Source: Gnetum montanum
Lineage: Eukaryota > Streptophyta > Gnetopsida > Gnetales > Gnetaceae
Direction of reading: 5' to 3'
Assembly: GCA_015680685.1 (NCBI GenBank)
Contig: MNCI01021399.1
Coordinates: forward strand, 771,873-835,872
Length of the DNA: 64,000 nucleotides
Numbering within the stretch: position 1 is the first letter of the stretch; the number at the start of each line of letters is the position of its first letter. Of this stretch, positions 12,330 through 24,200 are shown in pieces. The position numbers were made by a program, and so were the translations under genes. The notes under the pieces are model-generated. The model saw only the letters and a program-made list of their open reading frames with translations. It made no database searches and was not told the DNA's origin.

Positions 12330-14256
12330 GCGTTAGTAAGGTTGTTTCTAAAGTTAAGTTATACCTTATTTCTTACCTTAATTAATTAATTTGTTTTATC
12401 TCCATATGATGTTTCTTGAAAGATTATAATAGTGGGTCCTTTTTACTTAGGTGGTTTCCAATTTTAGTTTCCCGATGTACCTAAGGGGATGAAATTGTTT
12501 TCGACACATTTTATTCTTAATTTTACAACTAATTACCCTTGATAATGTTCTTTTGGCAATGAACAATTCCAAAAATGTTATGCATGATTCAGCATGTACT
12601 TGTCCCCCACGACTAAGCTGAACACTCTAGGTTCAAGCAGGTTCAAATGGAATTAAAATTGAAGTACCAACGAGCGAGATATAGGTAGAAAAGCAAGGGT
12701 GTCACACTTGCAAGTCATAGAGAAAAATTTGAAAATTTTCCCCACGTTATTTATTAAAAATGAGGCTAAGTGTTGCGGGGGGGGGGGAGATGGGTGGTTA
12801 CCTATATATACATCGGATGGGATGCGATATCGTGTATGTGATATCATAGCCCTAGTGATATTGGGCACAATGAAAGATACCAAATTTTTAAAGGTATTTT
12901 TGGAATAAAAAATGAAAATTAAGGACATGGGGCTATTGTTAAGAGGTTCTAGCATAATTTAATTTGTTTCAAAGGCACAAATAATGATATGTGAGTGGAC
13001 TTGAGCAATAAGGCCCCAGGTGGTAAGTGAGAGAAAAAGGCCTTGTAATGGTTACATAGGAACGTTGGAATTTAGAGGGATAGTAATAAGGGAACGAATG
13101 TTATGAAAAATAGTGTAAGGATAAGAAATGGTGGGTGTGAGCTGTCATAGGTGAAAATTACAAAAATTACGCAAGTGGGTCCTCCCCAAAGCAAGTTCCA
13201 ACTTATAATGCCCTTGCGTAACCACACTTAAAAGTGTCTATGGGCACTAGAAGGGTTAAATGTAATACACACTGATTCCACAAAACACACACATGTAAAT
13301 ATCACCGGAATGAGGTAATAATTCTACATTACACATGACACGAGCTACAATTACACAAATAGTGAGATGAGACAAACTATAGAAGGGATTGTAGAGATTG
13401 TGACATGAGGTAACTGACCCAGGGCACAATGAATCCTGCATGTAAAGCATGATTAACATGTCATTAACCCATCATTCCAAGATTAGGACCAAGTCCATTC
13501 CTCTAATTAGTGACATCGCATTTTTTCATCCCATGATGAGCAACTATGAGAGTACCATAACAACAAGGCATACAATCACTTGGCATTTTATTCAAGGGAG
13601 GAGTGATTTCTATTTTATGGCACTTTTCTTTTAGTTTTTTTTTCATTTTCATTCTTCTCTTTTTTTTTCTTCTTTCTTCTTTATTGAATCTAGAGAAGCC
13701 GCCAACCTTCAGGCATGGGTGCATTTCTTTCTAGTGGGACCCCCTAGAATAGCATTGGATTTTTAAGTGCCTTTTGATTACTCTTATTCCCATTTTTTGT
13801 TAGATCTACAAGGATCTTAGTACAACCACATTGCATGAAAACTTCCACAGATGTCACCAAAGAAAATCTGCAAGTCCCCTTGATGTCACATCCTAATCAT
13901 TCCCTCTTGGTCCATCCTTCTTCATTCTGGGTACAATGAACACAAAATTAGTTATAAGTTTCAAAAATGTCAACAATATCATTGTATCCTCGATTAGAAC
14001 CTCTTATTTGTAGAATGGATGAGTGGGTGTAATGGGTTCACTGTCCACATAATTGATCACTCAAGACTTGATAACATAGAACACACCTTAACCAACAATC
14101 CACATGAGTGTTTTATTTGTAGATGAGATTACTTATGAAAACGTAAAAAGACAAAAAGACAAAAAGATAAAACAAGAAATTGAAAAATGAAAAACTAGAA
14201 AACAAAAATTTGTAAATTTGAAGAAAATGAAAACTATTTATTAATCTTTCTTGTTA
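12330..14256 (-). other. Noncoding internal spacer of element A with promoter-like module
   Basis: Between gag and the 3' ORF. In the sense direction it holds a T-rich stretch (14250-14100), about 1 kb of nondescript sequence related to D1 bases 1-1280, GATATC-type palindromes (12864-12824), a TATATATA box (12810-12803), an 11-base C run (12787-12777 as G on plus), and a GTGGGGGA polypurine-like tract (about 12609-12602). The same order is seen in B. Confidence 0.6.
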
Positions 14257-15660
14257 TTAAAATGGGCGATATCCCCCATAACTAAACGGTTGAGGATGGC
14301 AAGGATTAATAAATGGAAGATGAGGATCCTTGCATATTGGGAATATTGGGACTTGGTCATACTTACCCCATTGGGGTTCACACACTTGATTATAGTAAGC
14401 ATAGTGGGGAAATTTTTAAGATGTGGTTCTTGGGTAAGGAGTTGACCCACTATGATGTTTGTGACTATAAGATGGTATGCAAGGATTGGGATGTTGCCTT
14501 CCATGCCTGTGTTCAATGGGTTGTATGGTTGTTGGGAGTGTTAATTGGTGACCACAATGAAGTAACATGAGGCATTATGTTTGAAGATAAGGGTGCACCA
14601 TAGGGTTGGACTTGTGTGGAGTTGGAGGATGTAGTGGCCTTGGAATTGTGTTGTTCCTTCCTAGGATTATTGCTAAAGAAGGGATGCCTTCGATGTTGCT
14701 GAGGTCTCTCACTGCTGTTGGAAATAGTAGCATAAGTAACATTTGGAGGTTGTTGCTATGATGTAGACACCTTAGGAATAGTTGGTGGCGATGTAGAAGG
14801 AGGGGAAGGATGAGAATGTTGAAAATTAGGAGAAGTGTAAGGTGCACAAGGCGGTGGTTGTGTTGAGGACATGGGTTGATAGTATTGAGGAGAATGATAA
14901 TGTGGTGAGATAGAGTATGTTGGGCTAGTTGGGGAAATAGGATGTTGAACTAGATAACAATTTTGGATTCAGATGGTATGAAAGGTGTCTCCAGTGTAGG
15001 GGTGGCTTCCCCCATGATTGGGATTTTTTCCACTGTGATTGAACAAAGTATCTCTGTAGGAACTCGGGATGTAACGTGCTTCCCTAATGCTCATATAAAT
15101 ATAACAAGATTGGGCATTGGCCCTTGGGGTGATCGTATAGGAAAATGTTGCATTCATACGTGTGATTGGTAGTTGAGCTCTTATTTTCCTTATCCCTTCT
15201 TTTCAATTGTCTACTGATACTTTGTCCTACTTCTCAGGTTGTCAAAACTCTATCTCCAATGATATCGATATATTCTCCACACTTTTTATACGTCCATTCC
15301 AACATCTTATTGATCTTTGCCTCGACTTCTTCTAATCATTGTTGTACTGGCAAAGGTGGTTCTTTCTCCTTGTGATACATTGATTTCTCCTTTTGATGAT
15401 CATGGACCCTTGTTAAGTTGAGATTTTGATCCTGTTGATGTTTTTCAACACTCTCCCATCTAGCCATTTCTCCTTCCTCTTTTGCTACCTACTTAATAAG
15501 CTCTTGGACTTGATGGGTTCGTAGTTCGTATAGTTGACCTTTGGCATACATCCCTAGGGTTTCTCTTGTTGCATCACGAAGCCCATCAATGATATAGTAC
15601 ATTAGCCTGCTTTGGGAAGGACCCACTGGCATTCTTATTTAGTGCATCCATTAATTTCTT
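14257..15660 (-). pseudogene. gag remnant of element A (N-terminal part missing)
   Basis: The minus-strand frame ends with a Pro-rich tail and stop at 14257-14259 (YGGYRPF then stop), the same end as in B. A zinc-knuckle remnant near 15150-15110 reads CNIF-LYD-HPKGQCP, with the second Cys changed to Phe. The capsid part corresponding to the B sequence LRTHQVQELI lies near 15540-15480. Homology to B stops at about 15660, so the ATG and first half of the capsid are absent here. A candidate for the missing start lies inverted at 17812-17880. Confidence 0.72.
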
Positions 15661-16378
15661 TTCTTTAAAAATTTCTGCAATCACCATTTATTTTGTTCAT
15701 CTCCATCTTTGACATCCATTTTATCAGCGTTACCATTGTTTCCTTTACTCCACCTTTCTTATTCCTTATCTTTTTCCATTGTATCGCTACTGGAGGTTTG
15801 CTCTTAGTCATGGAGGCCTTGGTCTAATTGTTTTGATTTTCTCTTAACCCCTACAACTTGGGTAGTTACCAGTATTATATCTCCAGATTCACATTAGCCA
15901 TATCACAACTTAGCCAATGGACCTTACACTGAGGAAAGGTATCAACTGCATTGTGATTCATTTACCCTTACTAATATAATATTGTGTTGTGTGTGCAGAT
16001 GGCAATCATACAACAATGGATTAGAGCTAGAGGGAACACTTGGAATGGACTGGTGCTAGAGCAGTTATGCAAGGAACAAGATTGATGACGTGCTTATGGA
16101 TGGACAACGAAAAGCGCAATCTTGACATCAATAGTAACATACTTCTTCTTTTCTCTCTTTCTTATCTCTTCTATCTCAGCTGCCAAATAAGGCTAGATGT
16201 CAAATGTGTTTAGTGTTCACTCTTGTTGTTATGAACACTAATTTTGTCATGTATTGTAATGATGATCCATTCACATGTCACCCCATTCACCATTAGTATC
16301 ATTCAAGTCAATAATACCATACCTTCCCAATATTTTGTAAGGAACTCAAGGATGAGTTTTCATTCAGTCATGGGGGTA
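15660..16378 (+). mobile_element. 3' internal fragment of plus-strand Athila-type element G
   Basis: This leads into the LTR at 16379 through a polypurine tract (CATGGGGGTA, 16369-16378), preceded by GATGAGTTTTCATTCAGT as in the other copies. At 15991-16001 a T/G-rich tract ends in GCAG directly before an ATG, as at the 3' ORF start of B. The ORF then runs only about 24 codons (MAIIQQWIRARG and so on), so most of the 3' ORF is deleted. The stretch from 15660 to 15950 is unrecognised. Confidence 0.6.
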
Positions 16379-17203
16379 TGATGAGCTGTGATATCGCGTA
16401 CGCAATATCGCATTTGCGATATTGCATCGGCCCCTGTGATATCGCATACGCAATATCGCAACCCGCCACCATGTCTATAAATAAGAGGTGGCTTTCCCTT
16501 GTTCACTCATTTAGAGTTAGTCCCTTAGACAAACTATAGCAATTTTACCATTCCAGAGTTAGAATAATTTCCATGTGCCCGTAGTAGGAGTCTCAAAGTG
16601 AAAGGATCTTTACTCAAGCAAATTGTACCTATGCACACATTTTTGTATGGCAATAAAGACGAACTTTCCAATAAACCTTGTAGCATATGGACTAAGCTAA
16701 ATAGGATTTAATTATTGTTAAATGTTTAAATGCTTTTCTAGATAATTAATCTTTCTCAACCCTTGACTCTCCTAGTTAAGTGCATTCAGTACGACTACTT
16801 CTAGCATGTGTGTAACGCTTGGTAACCCAGTAACGAGTAGCGTTTGGTAATCCCAGTAGTGTTGCACTGGTTCAGGGTGTGTGCGGCAAGTGGGAATGAA
16901 TACTAATGCTAGGATAATTAGAAATTAGTTAGTGAATAGTTAGTGAAAGTTAGTCAATTAGTTCTCTTCACCTTTCCCTACTAGCATAGGCATTTAAAAG
17001 ATAAAAGATATAAAAATCATATACCTCAAGCTTACTTAACCATACAACCATGACAATACAAGTAAGTTTGGGAAAACAATGATTGATTAACCTTAAGTGT
17101 TCCATTAAGGCGCATAAGCACTTAGTCCTTGGAGCTTGACTGGATCATGTGTGAGACACTTGTATTCGTATGGTTGAGTGTAGGGGTACCTAGCCACTCA
17201 TCA
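16379..17203 (+). repeat. LTR of element G
   Basis: 825 bp, beginning TGATGAGC and ending CTCATCA. It has a polypurine tract on its left and a tRNA-Asp primer site on its right, so it sits between internal sequences on both sides. The U3 carries the best preserved palindrome array of the family (16388-16461) upstream of TATAAATA (16476-16483). Confidence 0.85.
16388..16461 (+). promoter_or_regulatory. U3 palindrome array of LTR G
   Basis: Repeated GATATCGC and GCGATATT units flank GTACGC or ATACGC cores; GATATCGCGTACGCAATATC departs by one base from a perfect 20-bp palindrome. TATAAATA follows at 16476. This is a candidate enhancer or factor-binding array; binding is inferred, not shown. Confidence 0.6.
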
Positions 17204-17204
17204 T

Positions 17205-17225
17205 TGGCACCATTGCTAGGGATGG
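17205..17225 (+). other. Primer binding site after LTR G
   Basis: TGGCACCATTGCTAGGGATG lies one base after the LTR end. It is complementary to the plant tRNA-Asp 3' end apart from a few transitions. A normal leader (GCTAGTTATCTAGATTAG and on) follows until about 17261. Confidence 0.85.
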
Positions 17226-17261
17226 TGCTAGTTATCTAGATTAGTTATATCATACAGGCAT

Positions 17262-17880
17262 TTAAGTGTGACTACTTGGTAACCCAATAGTGTACCTAGG
17301 ATTTGCACTTGGTAATCCTAGTGGTAGTCGTGCACGAAGTCCAAGATGTGTACGGATGATTGAGGAATAGATGCTCATCGTACTTAGGCTAGCTTAGATT
17401 CTCTCTCACACTCTCTCTCTTAGCTTAGTTAATATCGTTTTCCATTACACCCAAGAGCAGCATTAGTATAGGAACACATCATACACCTCATTTTAGACTA
17501 AACCATACGTGAAAAAGTTAACACTAATCTAGATGGGAAGAAAATGAACTACGACCTAAGGATAACTATCTTGATACCACAACTAGTCCATCTGCGGAGG
17601 TTGACCGGATTGTGCATGAAATGCTCGTATTTGTATGGTTGAGTGTAAGGGTACCTTGCCACTCATCATTGGTGTCGTTGCCAGGGACGATGCTAGTTAT
17701 CTAGATTAGTTATATCATACAAGGTCGTTGTATAGGAATTAACGATATATCTTTTAGAAAGAAATAATTATAAAAAGTCACATATAAATTTACACACAAT
17801 TTCACAACCATGCCTCTCCTACAAGACTACGATAATGCCACACCTAGTGAGGAAATTCATAGGAAATTCATATGCATTAT
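17262..17880 (+). mobile_element. Partial LTR, primer site, leader and gag start in inverted orientation (likely 5' end of element A)
   Basis: At 17262 the leader of G switches abruptly into mid-LTR sequence (GCATTTAAGTGTGACTAC). The LTR part (17262-17676) is clearly closer to the A 3' LTR than to B or G, sharing for example the CACACTCTCTCTCTTAGC and AACTACGACCTAAGGATAAC phrases. It ends in CTCATCA and is followed by a tRNA-Asp primer site (17678-17698), a leader like that of B, and a gag start MPLLQDYDNA at 17812. Homology ends near 17880. Confidence 0.7.
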
Positions 17881-18243
17881 CTTTGCTTCATAGTATGCAT
17901 TTATTGTAAGTGAAAGAAAAAAACTTCCCCAGTTCCCTGGTAGAATTATCACTAGAAAGTGTTTAATTATAAAGGCATGTTATAATAACAAGCATAAAGT
18001 TATAAAGTAAATAAAGATAAATGCTGGTGATCAAAGTAAAATAATATCATCATCTAAAAATAAAAAAAGTCTAGAACATGCTATGAATATATTAAAATCT
18101 GTATTAGAGAGAGTTTGACATATTTAAGAGGTTCCCATATTTAGAAAATTAACATAAAAAGTCTATGTAAAATGCTAAAACAAATGTGACATTGAACATT
18201 AAATTAAATGGGCTAAAATAAAAAAAATTTAAACATAACAAGT
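17881..18243. other. AT-rich spacer without a recognised feature
   Basis: No ORF of note and no LTR terminus. It lies between the gag-start fragment and the LTR of element C. Confidence 0.5.
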
Positions 18244-19121
18244 TGATCAGTGATTAGGTATTCCAACACTCAACCATACAAGTCACAAGTGTTCACGTGT
18301 GACTAGATCATAATCCACAAATGGACAATATAAATATACTAGTAGCTGATATTCAATTTGTAATTGTTATCTTCCCACTTAGAGTTAGCAAGGTGTAAAT
18401 CATATGGTTTAACTATTAGTGAGGTATATGATATACTAGTGTTTTTTTGGCTCGAAATATGATAAGTGCCAACATGATAAAAATGATTATAAATTCTAAG
18501 TCTAAGTGCAATGAAAATGTAAATCTGTTCTATTATTTTGGCAATGCATATATGTTCCTAGTTTTTCATACACATCCTAGGCTGATGCAATTGTTACTAG
18601 GATTACCATGTAACTTTATCACTGAGTGAATCAAGCAAAGTCACTACTGGGTTACAAAACAGTCATACTTTATGCTTGAAACCAATCGTACTTATTCCAT
18701 CTTACTAATAAACATTGGAAAAGTAAAGGACTTAGTAAAAGTAAAAGACTTAATAAATGTAAAAAGCATGGAAAAGTAAAATTATGCTAAGTGCATTGCT
18801 ACAATGATGAAAAAAATTCTCAATCCTTATTGTTGTTTATGAATTATATTTAGTAATAATTCACTCGAATATAGATTTTTTATAACTATAATTCATCATA
18901 CTATGGGCATTCACTCTAACTCTAGCTAATGAAAACAAACTACAACAATTTCCCTAAGTGTTGGCCAAAATTTTTTTCTTCAATGTGATTGTGGATTGGT
19001 ATTTATAAGCATGACCATGGCCCACATCATCACATCTATGATGATGTATATAGAGTTATGATATTATAACTACATTATTGTAGATATGATATCATAACTT
19101 GAATATATAAAGGTTTTATCA
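18244..19121 (-). repeat. 3' LTR of element C
   Basis: 878 bp with sense ends TGATAAAA and CTGATCA. The LTR body retains family landmarks: the Athila LTR end near 18260, and AACCCAGTAGTGAC-type and AATAAAGA-like stretches. U3 palindromes survive as AGTTATGATATTATAACT and GATATGATATC at about 19041-19105. Confidence 0.72.
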
Positions 19122-19363
19122 CATCCCCACAATTCGTTGGAAACTTATCCTCAAGTTAAAACAAAAACAAGATAGAGTTCCTTAAAAAATTGTGAGATTA
19201 TATACAGACTTTGACATTATGAGTTATATATATAACTGACCCTATTATGAATACCACATTATGGTTCAAGTGATGTTTACAAAATTATCATGCAATGCAT
19301 GATTGACATTCATGAAAAAACAAATTAGAAAAAAATAAAATAAAATAAAGCTTGATGTAGTCT

Positions 19364-21270
19364 TTATGTTTTAGGTGGTAGCGGCTCCTCTATTAGCATT
19401 TTTTCCTTATCGTTATGCTTTTGAAATTGAGATCTATTTAGTAGTGCCTAAAGCTTCTCTTCTTGAGATCTTGGATCATGTATTGTCCAAGAAAATTCAG
19501 CAATGTTTGCTAGAGTAGGTACTTCCTAAAGACACGGTAGCTAGAAAAACATCTTGTTGGATTTCACATACCATGCTGCAAACTACCTTCGTTCTTCTAC
19601 AAAAGCCCTAGCTATTTTTCTCAATTCTTGATAATCGATCATTCTTCTAGTTATGTTTTTTGCTACATCCTTTTGATTCTAGTGGCTAGCTTTGTCCACT
19701 TGCAGCTCAAAGTTTGCTATGTTGAGCTTTTGTTATGCATCCTCTTTATCTACAGACTCCTTCTCATACATGACATAAACTCTGACCACTTGCTACTCTA
19801 GTTTTATTTTGGACTTGTCTACTGTTAACATGGCTAAGTTAGCATATCAAAGATTCACTAACCCTATGTACTATTTTAGTTCTTTAATCTATAGGTCTTT
19901 ATTTTGATTTTGGCTTGGTGTACATGGGAAACACTATCCACGATGGGATATTGATCAAGTATTTATGCTATGATGAAAATGATTTTGGATTTACCCATGT
20001 AGTACTCCTTCTCATCAATATACTTCTACATGTCCACTTGATTTATAAAATGTTATTGTAGCCATTTAGGATTTTTGGCCTCATTTTATCATGTGTTAAT
20101 CTCGATGGTTGATTTCTAATGTATAACACAAACATCTTCCATTAGTAGGGTTCTATTTTTACCGGTTAGTTGTTTGATGTCAAGGTTGACCTAAGAAAAT
20201 TGCTATCTTAGCTTATGGATGCTCTTTTCTAGCACATTATTTTGTTTCTCTATATTTATTAACCTTATAATTCTCTTTTTCTCTTCTTCAAGTGTAGTTA
20301 GGGCTTTAGCGTGGACATATGTCTAGGCATATGCCATTGAAGCATTCCATATCATTTTTTCCTTCTCCAATTCCATCTCTACATATTTGGCCATCAATTG
20401 ATCAATCTATTCATTTCTAAATTAATTGAGCTAATCATGCATAATGCATCATCTAGGGTCTTGCATTTCTAGTATTAGTGTAGCTAATTCCTCTTGTAGC
20501 ATTGGCACTTCATTTTCAGCATGTTGCATCCTAGTTTCAGCCATAATCAACTATATCTTTGTTAAAATGGGTTTCAACTAAACTACATTAATATCACTAG
20601 GAATATTGAAGAGGTTTTTCATAACTTGTCATATCTGAAATAGTCTATCCATTATATGCTCGTGCTTTGCTAGGAACACTGATGTTCTGACTATTGTTTC
20701 TACATCTCTTACTCCCATAATAACAACTGATGAAACAACAGGGACATTAAAAGATTCTTTTATATGATTGATGATGACTTAAGCTATTCTTGCTACATCC
20801 TAATGTTGCATTACCACTACTATAGCTCCTTCTTCCATTTCAACATCACTTGGAAAGATGTATCCTTTCTAGATATTTATTGTGTTTAGTCCTCATGCTT
20901 TTCTACTTGCAATAAGACTTGATCAATTACAGGTCCTATTAATATGGTAGACTTATTAAAATAGTCCTATAATCTATACATTCTTGAGACATCTCAACTT
21001 TCCCAACTTATTTTTTTAGTAGTATGCTATGAATGGCTCATTGAGGGTCTATAATCTTGTTATGTTGAAGGAGCACTTTGTCCTAGTCTATCGAAAGTTG
21101 GTGTTAACCCACTGGATCTTTCTTGTTCCATTTCTATAGCTAGAATTTTTATTTCTAGTGTAAACCTTGCTACTTCCTCAATGCTTACTAGCTTTTTCAC
21201 TTTACCTTTCTTTGGTGGCATCGGTTTAGAGATTTCAACATATGAGGCATTTTGGTCTTAAAAGATAAAA
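19364..21270 (-). pseudogene. 3' ORF of element C, heavily decayed
   Basis: Minus strand, ending in EEPLPPKT then a stop at 19364-19366, against EEPLPPGTT in B. Equivalent landmarks appear in the same order as in A: CAAACTACCTTCGTTCTTC near 19580 and ATGGCTCATTGAGGGTC near 21035. Reading frames are broken every few dozen codons. No start or acceptor site is kept. Confidence 0.62.
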
Positions 21271-21289
21271 TACATCTTTTTTTACTTCA

Positions 21290-24200
21290 TAAAAATTATT
21301 TCTTGAGAGCTAATATACTCTATAGACATCTAACCAATAAACATAACTAATTGAACCAAAATGAATATCTAAAGAAGACAGAGATTATTTTTAAGTAGCT
21401 AATCCTGGGTTATGTTTGTGATCGTAGATGGTACCCAAGAAAGGATCATAGGCAAGAGGACCATTACAACCTAGGAAAAAGAAACCACAAAGAAGAAGGG
21501 GATAATAACAAAAATAGCAATAATAACCCCAAGAGTAAGTAGTCGAGGCTATTCATACTATAAGACTCCTAAAAGAGGAGCTTGAGGTGAAATCTAATTG
21601 ATATATTCCCATAGTAGAAACATGGTAATCAAGGCAAGATGAAGTTCCAAGGCTAAGAACTAATCTAGAAATCATACTTATAGAAGCCTTCCTAGAGAAG
21701 GTTCCTACCAAAGAGATTCAGAGCTCCATCCTATAGGAGCTAAACTTTAGAACATTCCTGGAACTTTCACCAGAATAGATTTGAACATAGCTTTTAAGGG
21801 TGCCCACTATGGCCCATTCTCTATAATAGTAGAAAATGGTACATGGGGGGACCCTACCTCTTCTAGAGAAACTAATAAGAAGATGCCATTGTTAAAATAA
21901 AGCACCTCACCATCTCCTACTTAGTTAAGGTTATCGTGGTAGCTCTCAGATTACCCAACAATAGGGCAAAGTATGTGGAGATATCTACCCATATAGACCC
22001 ATAGGCTAAAAAAGAGTGGGTTTAACGATGTTATGGAGTCAACCACAAGGAGTACACCTAAGGAAGCTTAGAGAGTAGCATAGAATGGCTAAGAAAGCTT
22101 TCTTCTTGTTGTTGCAGATGCTACTCTCTAAGCTTAGAAACCTAGTAATCTAGGTAGGATGAAGTCCCAAGGCCAAGACCTAATCTAGAGATCATACTTA
22201 TAGAAGCCTTCCTTAAGAAGGTTTAGATTAAAGAGATTCAGAGCTCCATCCTGTAGGTGCTAAACTTTAGACCATTTTTAGAGCTTACACTAGAAAGGAT
22301 TTGAACACAACTTTTAAGGGTGTTCACTATGGCCGATTCTCTCTAACAATGAAGAATGGTACATGGGGGAACTACCTCTTCTAGAACAATTGGTAAGAAG
22401 ATACCGTTGTTAAAATAAAGCACATCACCATCTCCTACTTAGTTAAGGTTATCAAAGTAGCTCTTAGATTGACCAACAATGGGGTAAAGTAGGTGGAGAT
22501 ATCTACCCATGTATACCTAGAGGGTAAAAAAGAGTGGATTCAATGATGCTATGGAGTGGACCACAAGGAGTACAACTAAGGAAGCTTAGAAAGTAGCATA
22601 GAACAAATAAGGAAGCTTTCTTATTGTTGTTGCATATGCTACTCTCTAACCTTAGAAATGTTCGTAGCCTAGAACAACTAAGGAAGCTTAGAGAGTAGCA
22701 TTTGCAACAACAACATGCCTCTAGAAATGATGGAAAATCTTGAGTCTACCATCTAATCATGAGCCACCTAAACAAGGGAACAAGAATAATTAGCTAGTTG
22801 GACAATGAAATGGTGTCGCTGTTCTTAATACAAAGGAACTAGAAACCTATCTACTCTAATCCTATCACTAGTAAAGTTATTATGTCCAGCCCAAGGTAAG
22901 CATTTTCTAAAATTTCTAGTCATGCCACACAAGGACCAAGAGATAATAGCAAAGGTGGCAGTAGATCACGTTGGTGAAGCTTTAGATGCTCATGCTACAT
23001 TTGTCCTTCATGTTGCTATCATGGTAGATGTACATGCACTAGTAGGAGTAGGGAGTGTAAGGATGAGTGTTTGAATGACTAGTGGGAGCTAGGCAACTAA
23101 TTCTAGAGATCTTTAATCTCCAAGAAGATATATTAGCCACTTAGTGATAGCTATTGGAGATGAGGGGTAACCTATTGATCACCAATGCATAACTAGAGGA
23201 GGCCACCACTAGTAATTGATGGTTGGCACCCAAAGTTGTAGAACTTAGAGCCCATCTCTTTAATCTTGTCATTCTTAGACCAAAACTCACAAGAGGTGAA
23301 ACTTTCCAATACCTTTAGCAAAAATACCAAGAGGCTGAAAATGCCAAGGAGATGGGGATCTTTATGGTATCACTATTAGAAGAAATTACCAAGAGGATGC
23401 TTGGATTAAAAAATTTATTTAACTTTTTGGAAAATTTATGACATTTTTGGAATTTAAATATTTAAAAAGGATAATCCAATGTTAGTAATGAGGTTATTTC
23501 AAGACTTGTCAAAATATTCTTTTGGGAGTGAGGATAACCAAGACTTATCCTTTGGAGATTCCTAGATAAAATGTAAAGTATTTGGATCTTTAGAAAATTT
23601 GTGGTAATTTTGGACTTTGAAACATTTTTGAATATTTAATTAAAAACCTTTGTCTAGTCCATATCCTCAGAATTATGGCCCAAACTTTTATGGTCCATGA
23701 ATAAAAAAATAAAATTATCTTTCTTATTTGTTGGGTTCTATCTCCTCTTGCATTTTAGTATAAAAAGTCCATAGTAGCCAAGAAAATGTCAAGATGTGTA
23801 CATGAAATGATAGATGGCTTAGTTCTAACGAGGATGGTCTTTTGACATTGGCCCCATAATTTTTGTATATTTTTTTTTTTGTAAAATAGAAATCTTATAC
23901 ACTTTTATATTTTTGAGCCATGCACCTATTTTTATGAATAACTAATAAAGTATAGTAAATATGAAATTTCTATTTATGCCATCTTGTTTGTGATTTTGCA
24001 AAGATCATTTTTCATTTTGGTGTGCACTATATGTTAAGAAAAAATAATATTATTTTATTATATATTATAAATTAATTAACTTTTATTATTTAATTTAGTA
24101 AATTTTAGACATGAATAACTTGATTTCTAGATGCCTGATGAAAAAAGTATCATTAGAATCATCATTTCAATAGTTTTTAATGATATAATTTATTTTATTT

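Larger units (their letters stand above)
8638..15660 (-). mobile_element. Pol-less Athila-type element A (5' end displaced)
   Basis: Same design as element B but incomplete: 3' LTR (8638-9416), polypurine tract, 3' ORF remnant (9598 to about 12320), noncoding spacer with an internal promoter-like module, and gag C-terminal half (14257-15660). Homology to B stops near 15660, inside gag. Sequence matching its missing gag start, leader, primer site and inner half of its 5' LTR lies at 17262-17880 in the opposite orientation. No RT, RNase H or integrase can be found between gag and the 3' ORF. Confidence 0.8.
18244..21290 (-). mobile_element. 3' fragment of Athila-type element C
   Basis: The 3' LTR (18244-19121) is followed on plus by a weak polypurine tract and a heavily decayed 3' ORF. 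Homology to the A and B 3' ORF ends near 21260-21290, after the equivalent of the LPFPCLIRKLC region. There is no gag, primer site or 5' LTR in the window. This is the most diverged copy of the group. Confidence 0.7.

Noticed and set aside
13503-13724. Lys/Arg-rich minus-strand ORF in the A spacer
   Set aside because: It is caused by a T-rich run on the plus strand, and the equivalent in B is a different, shorter frame.
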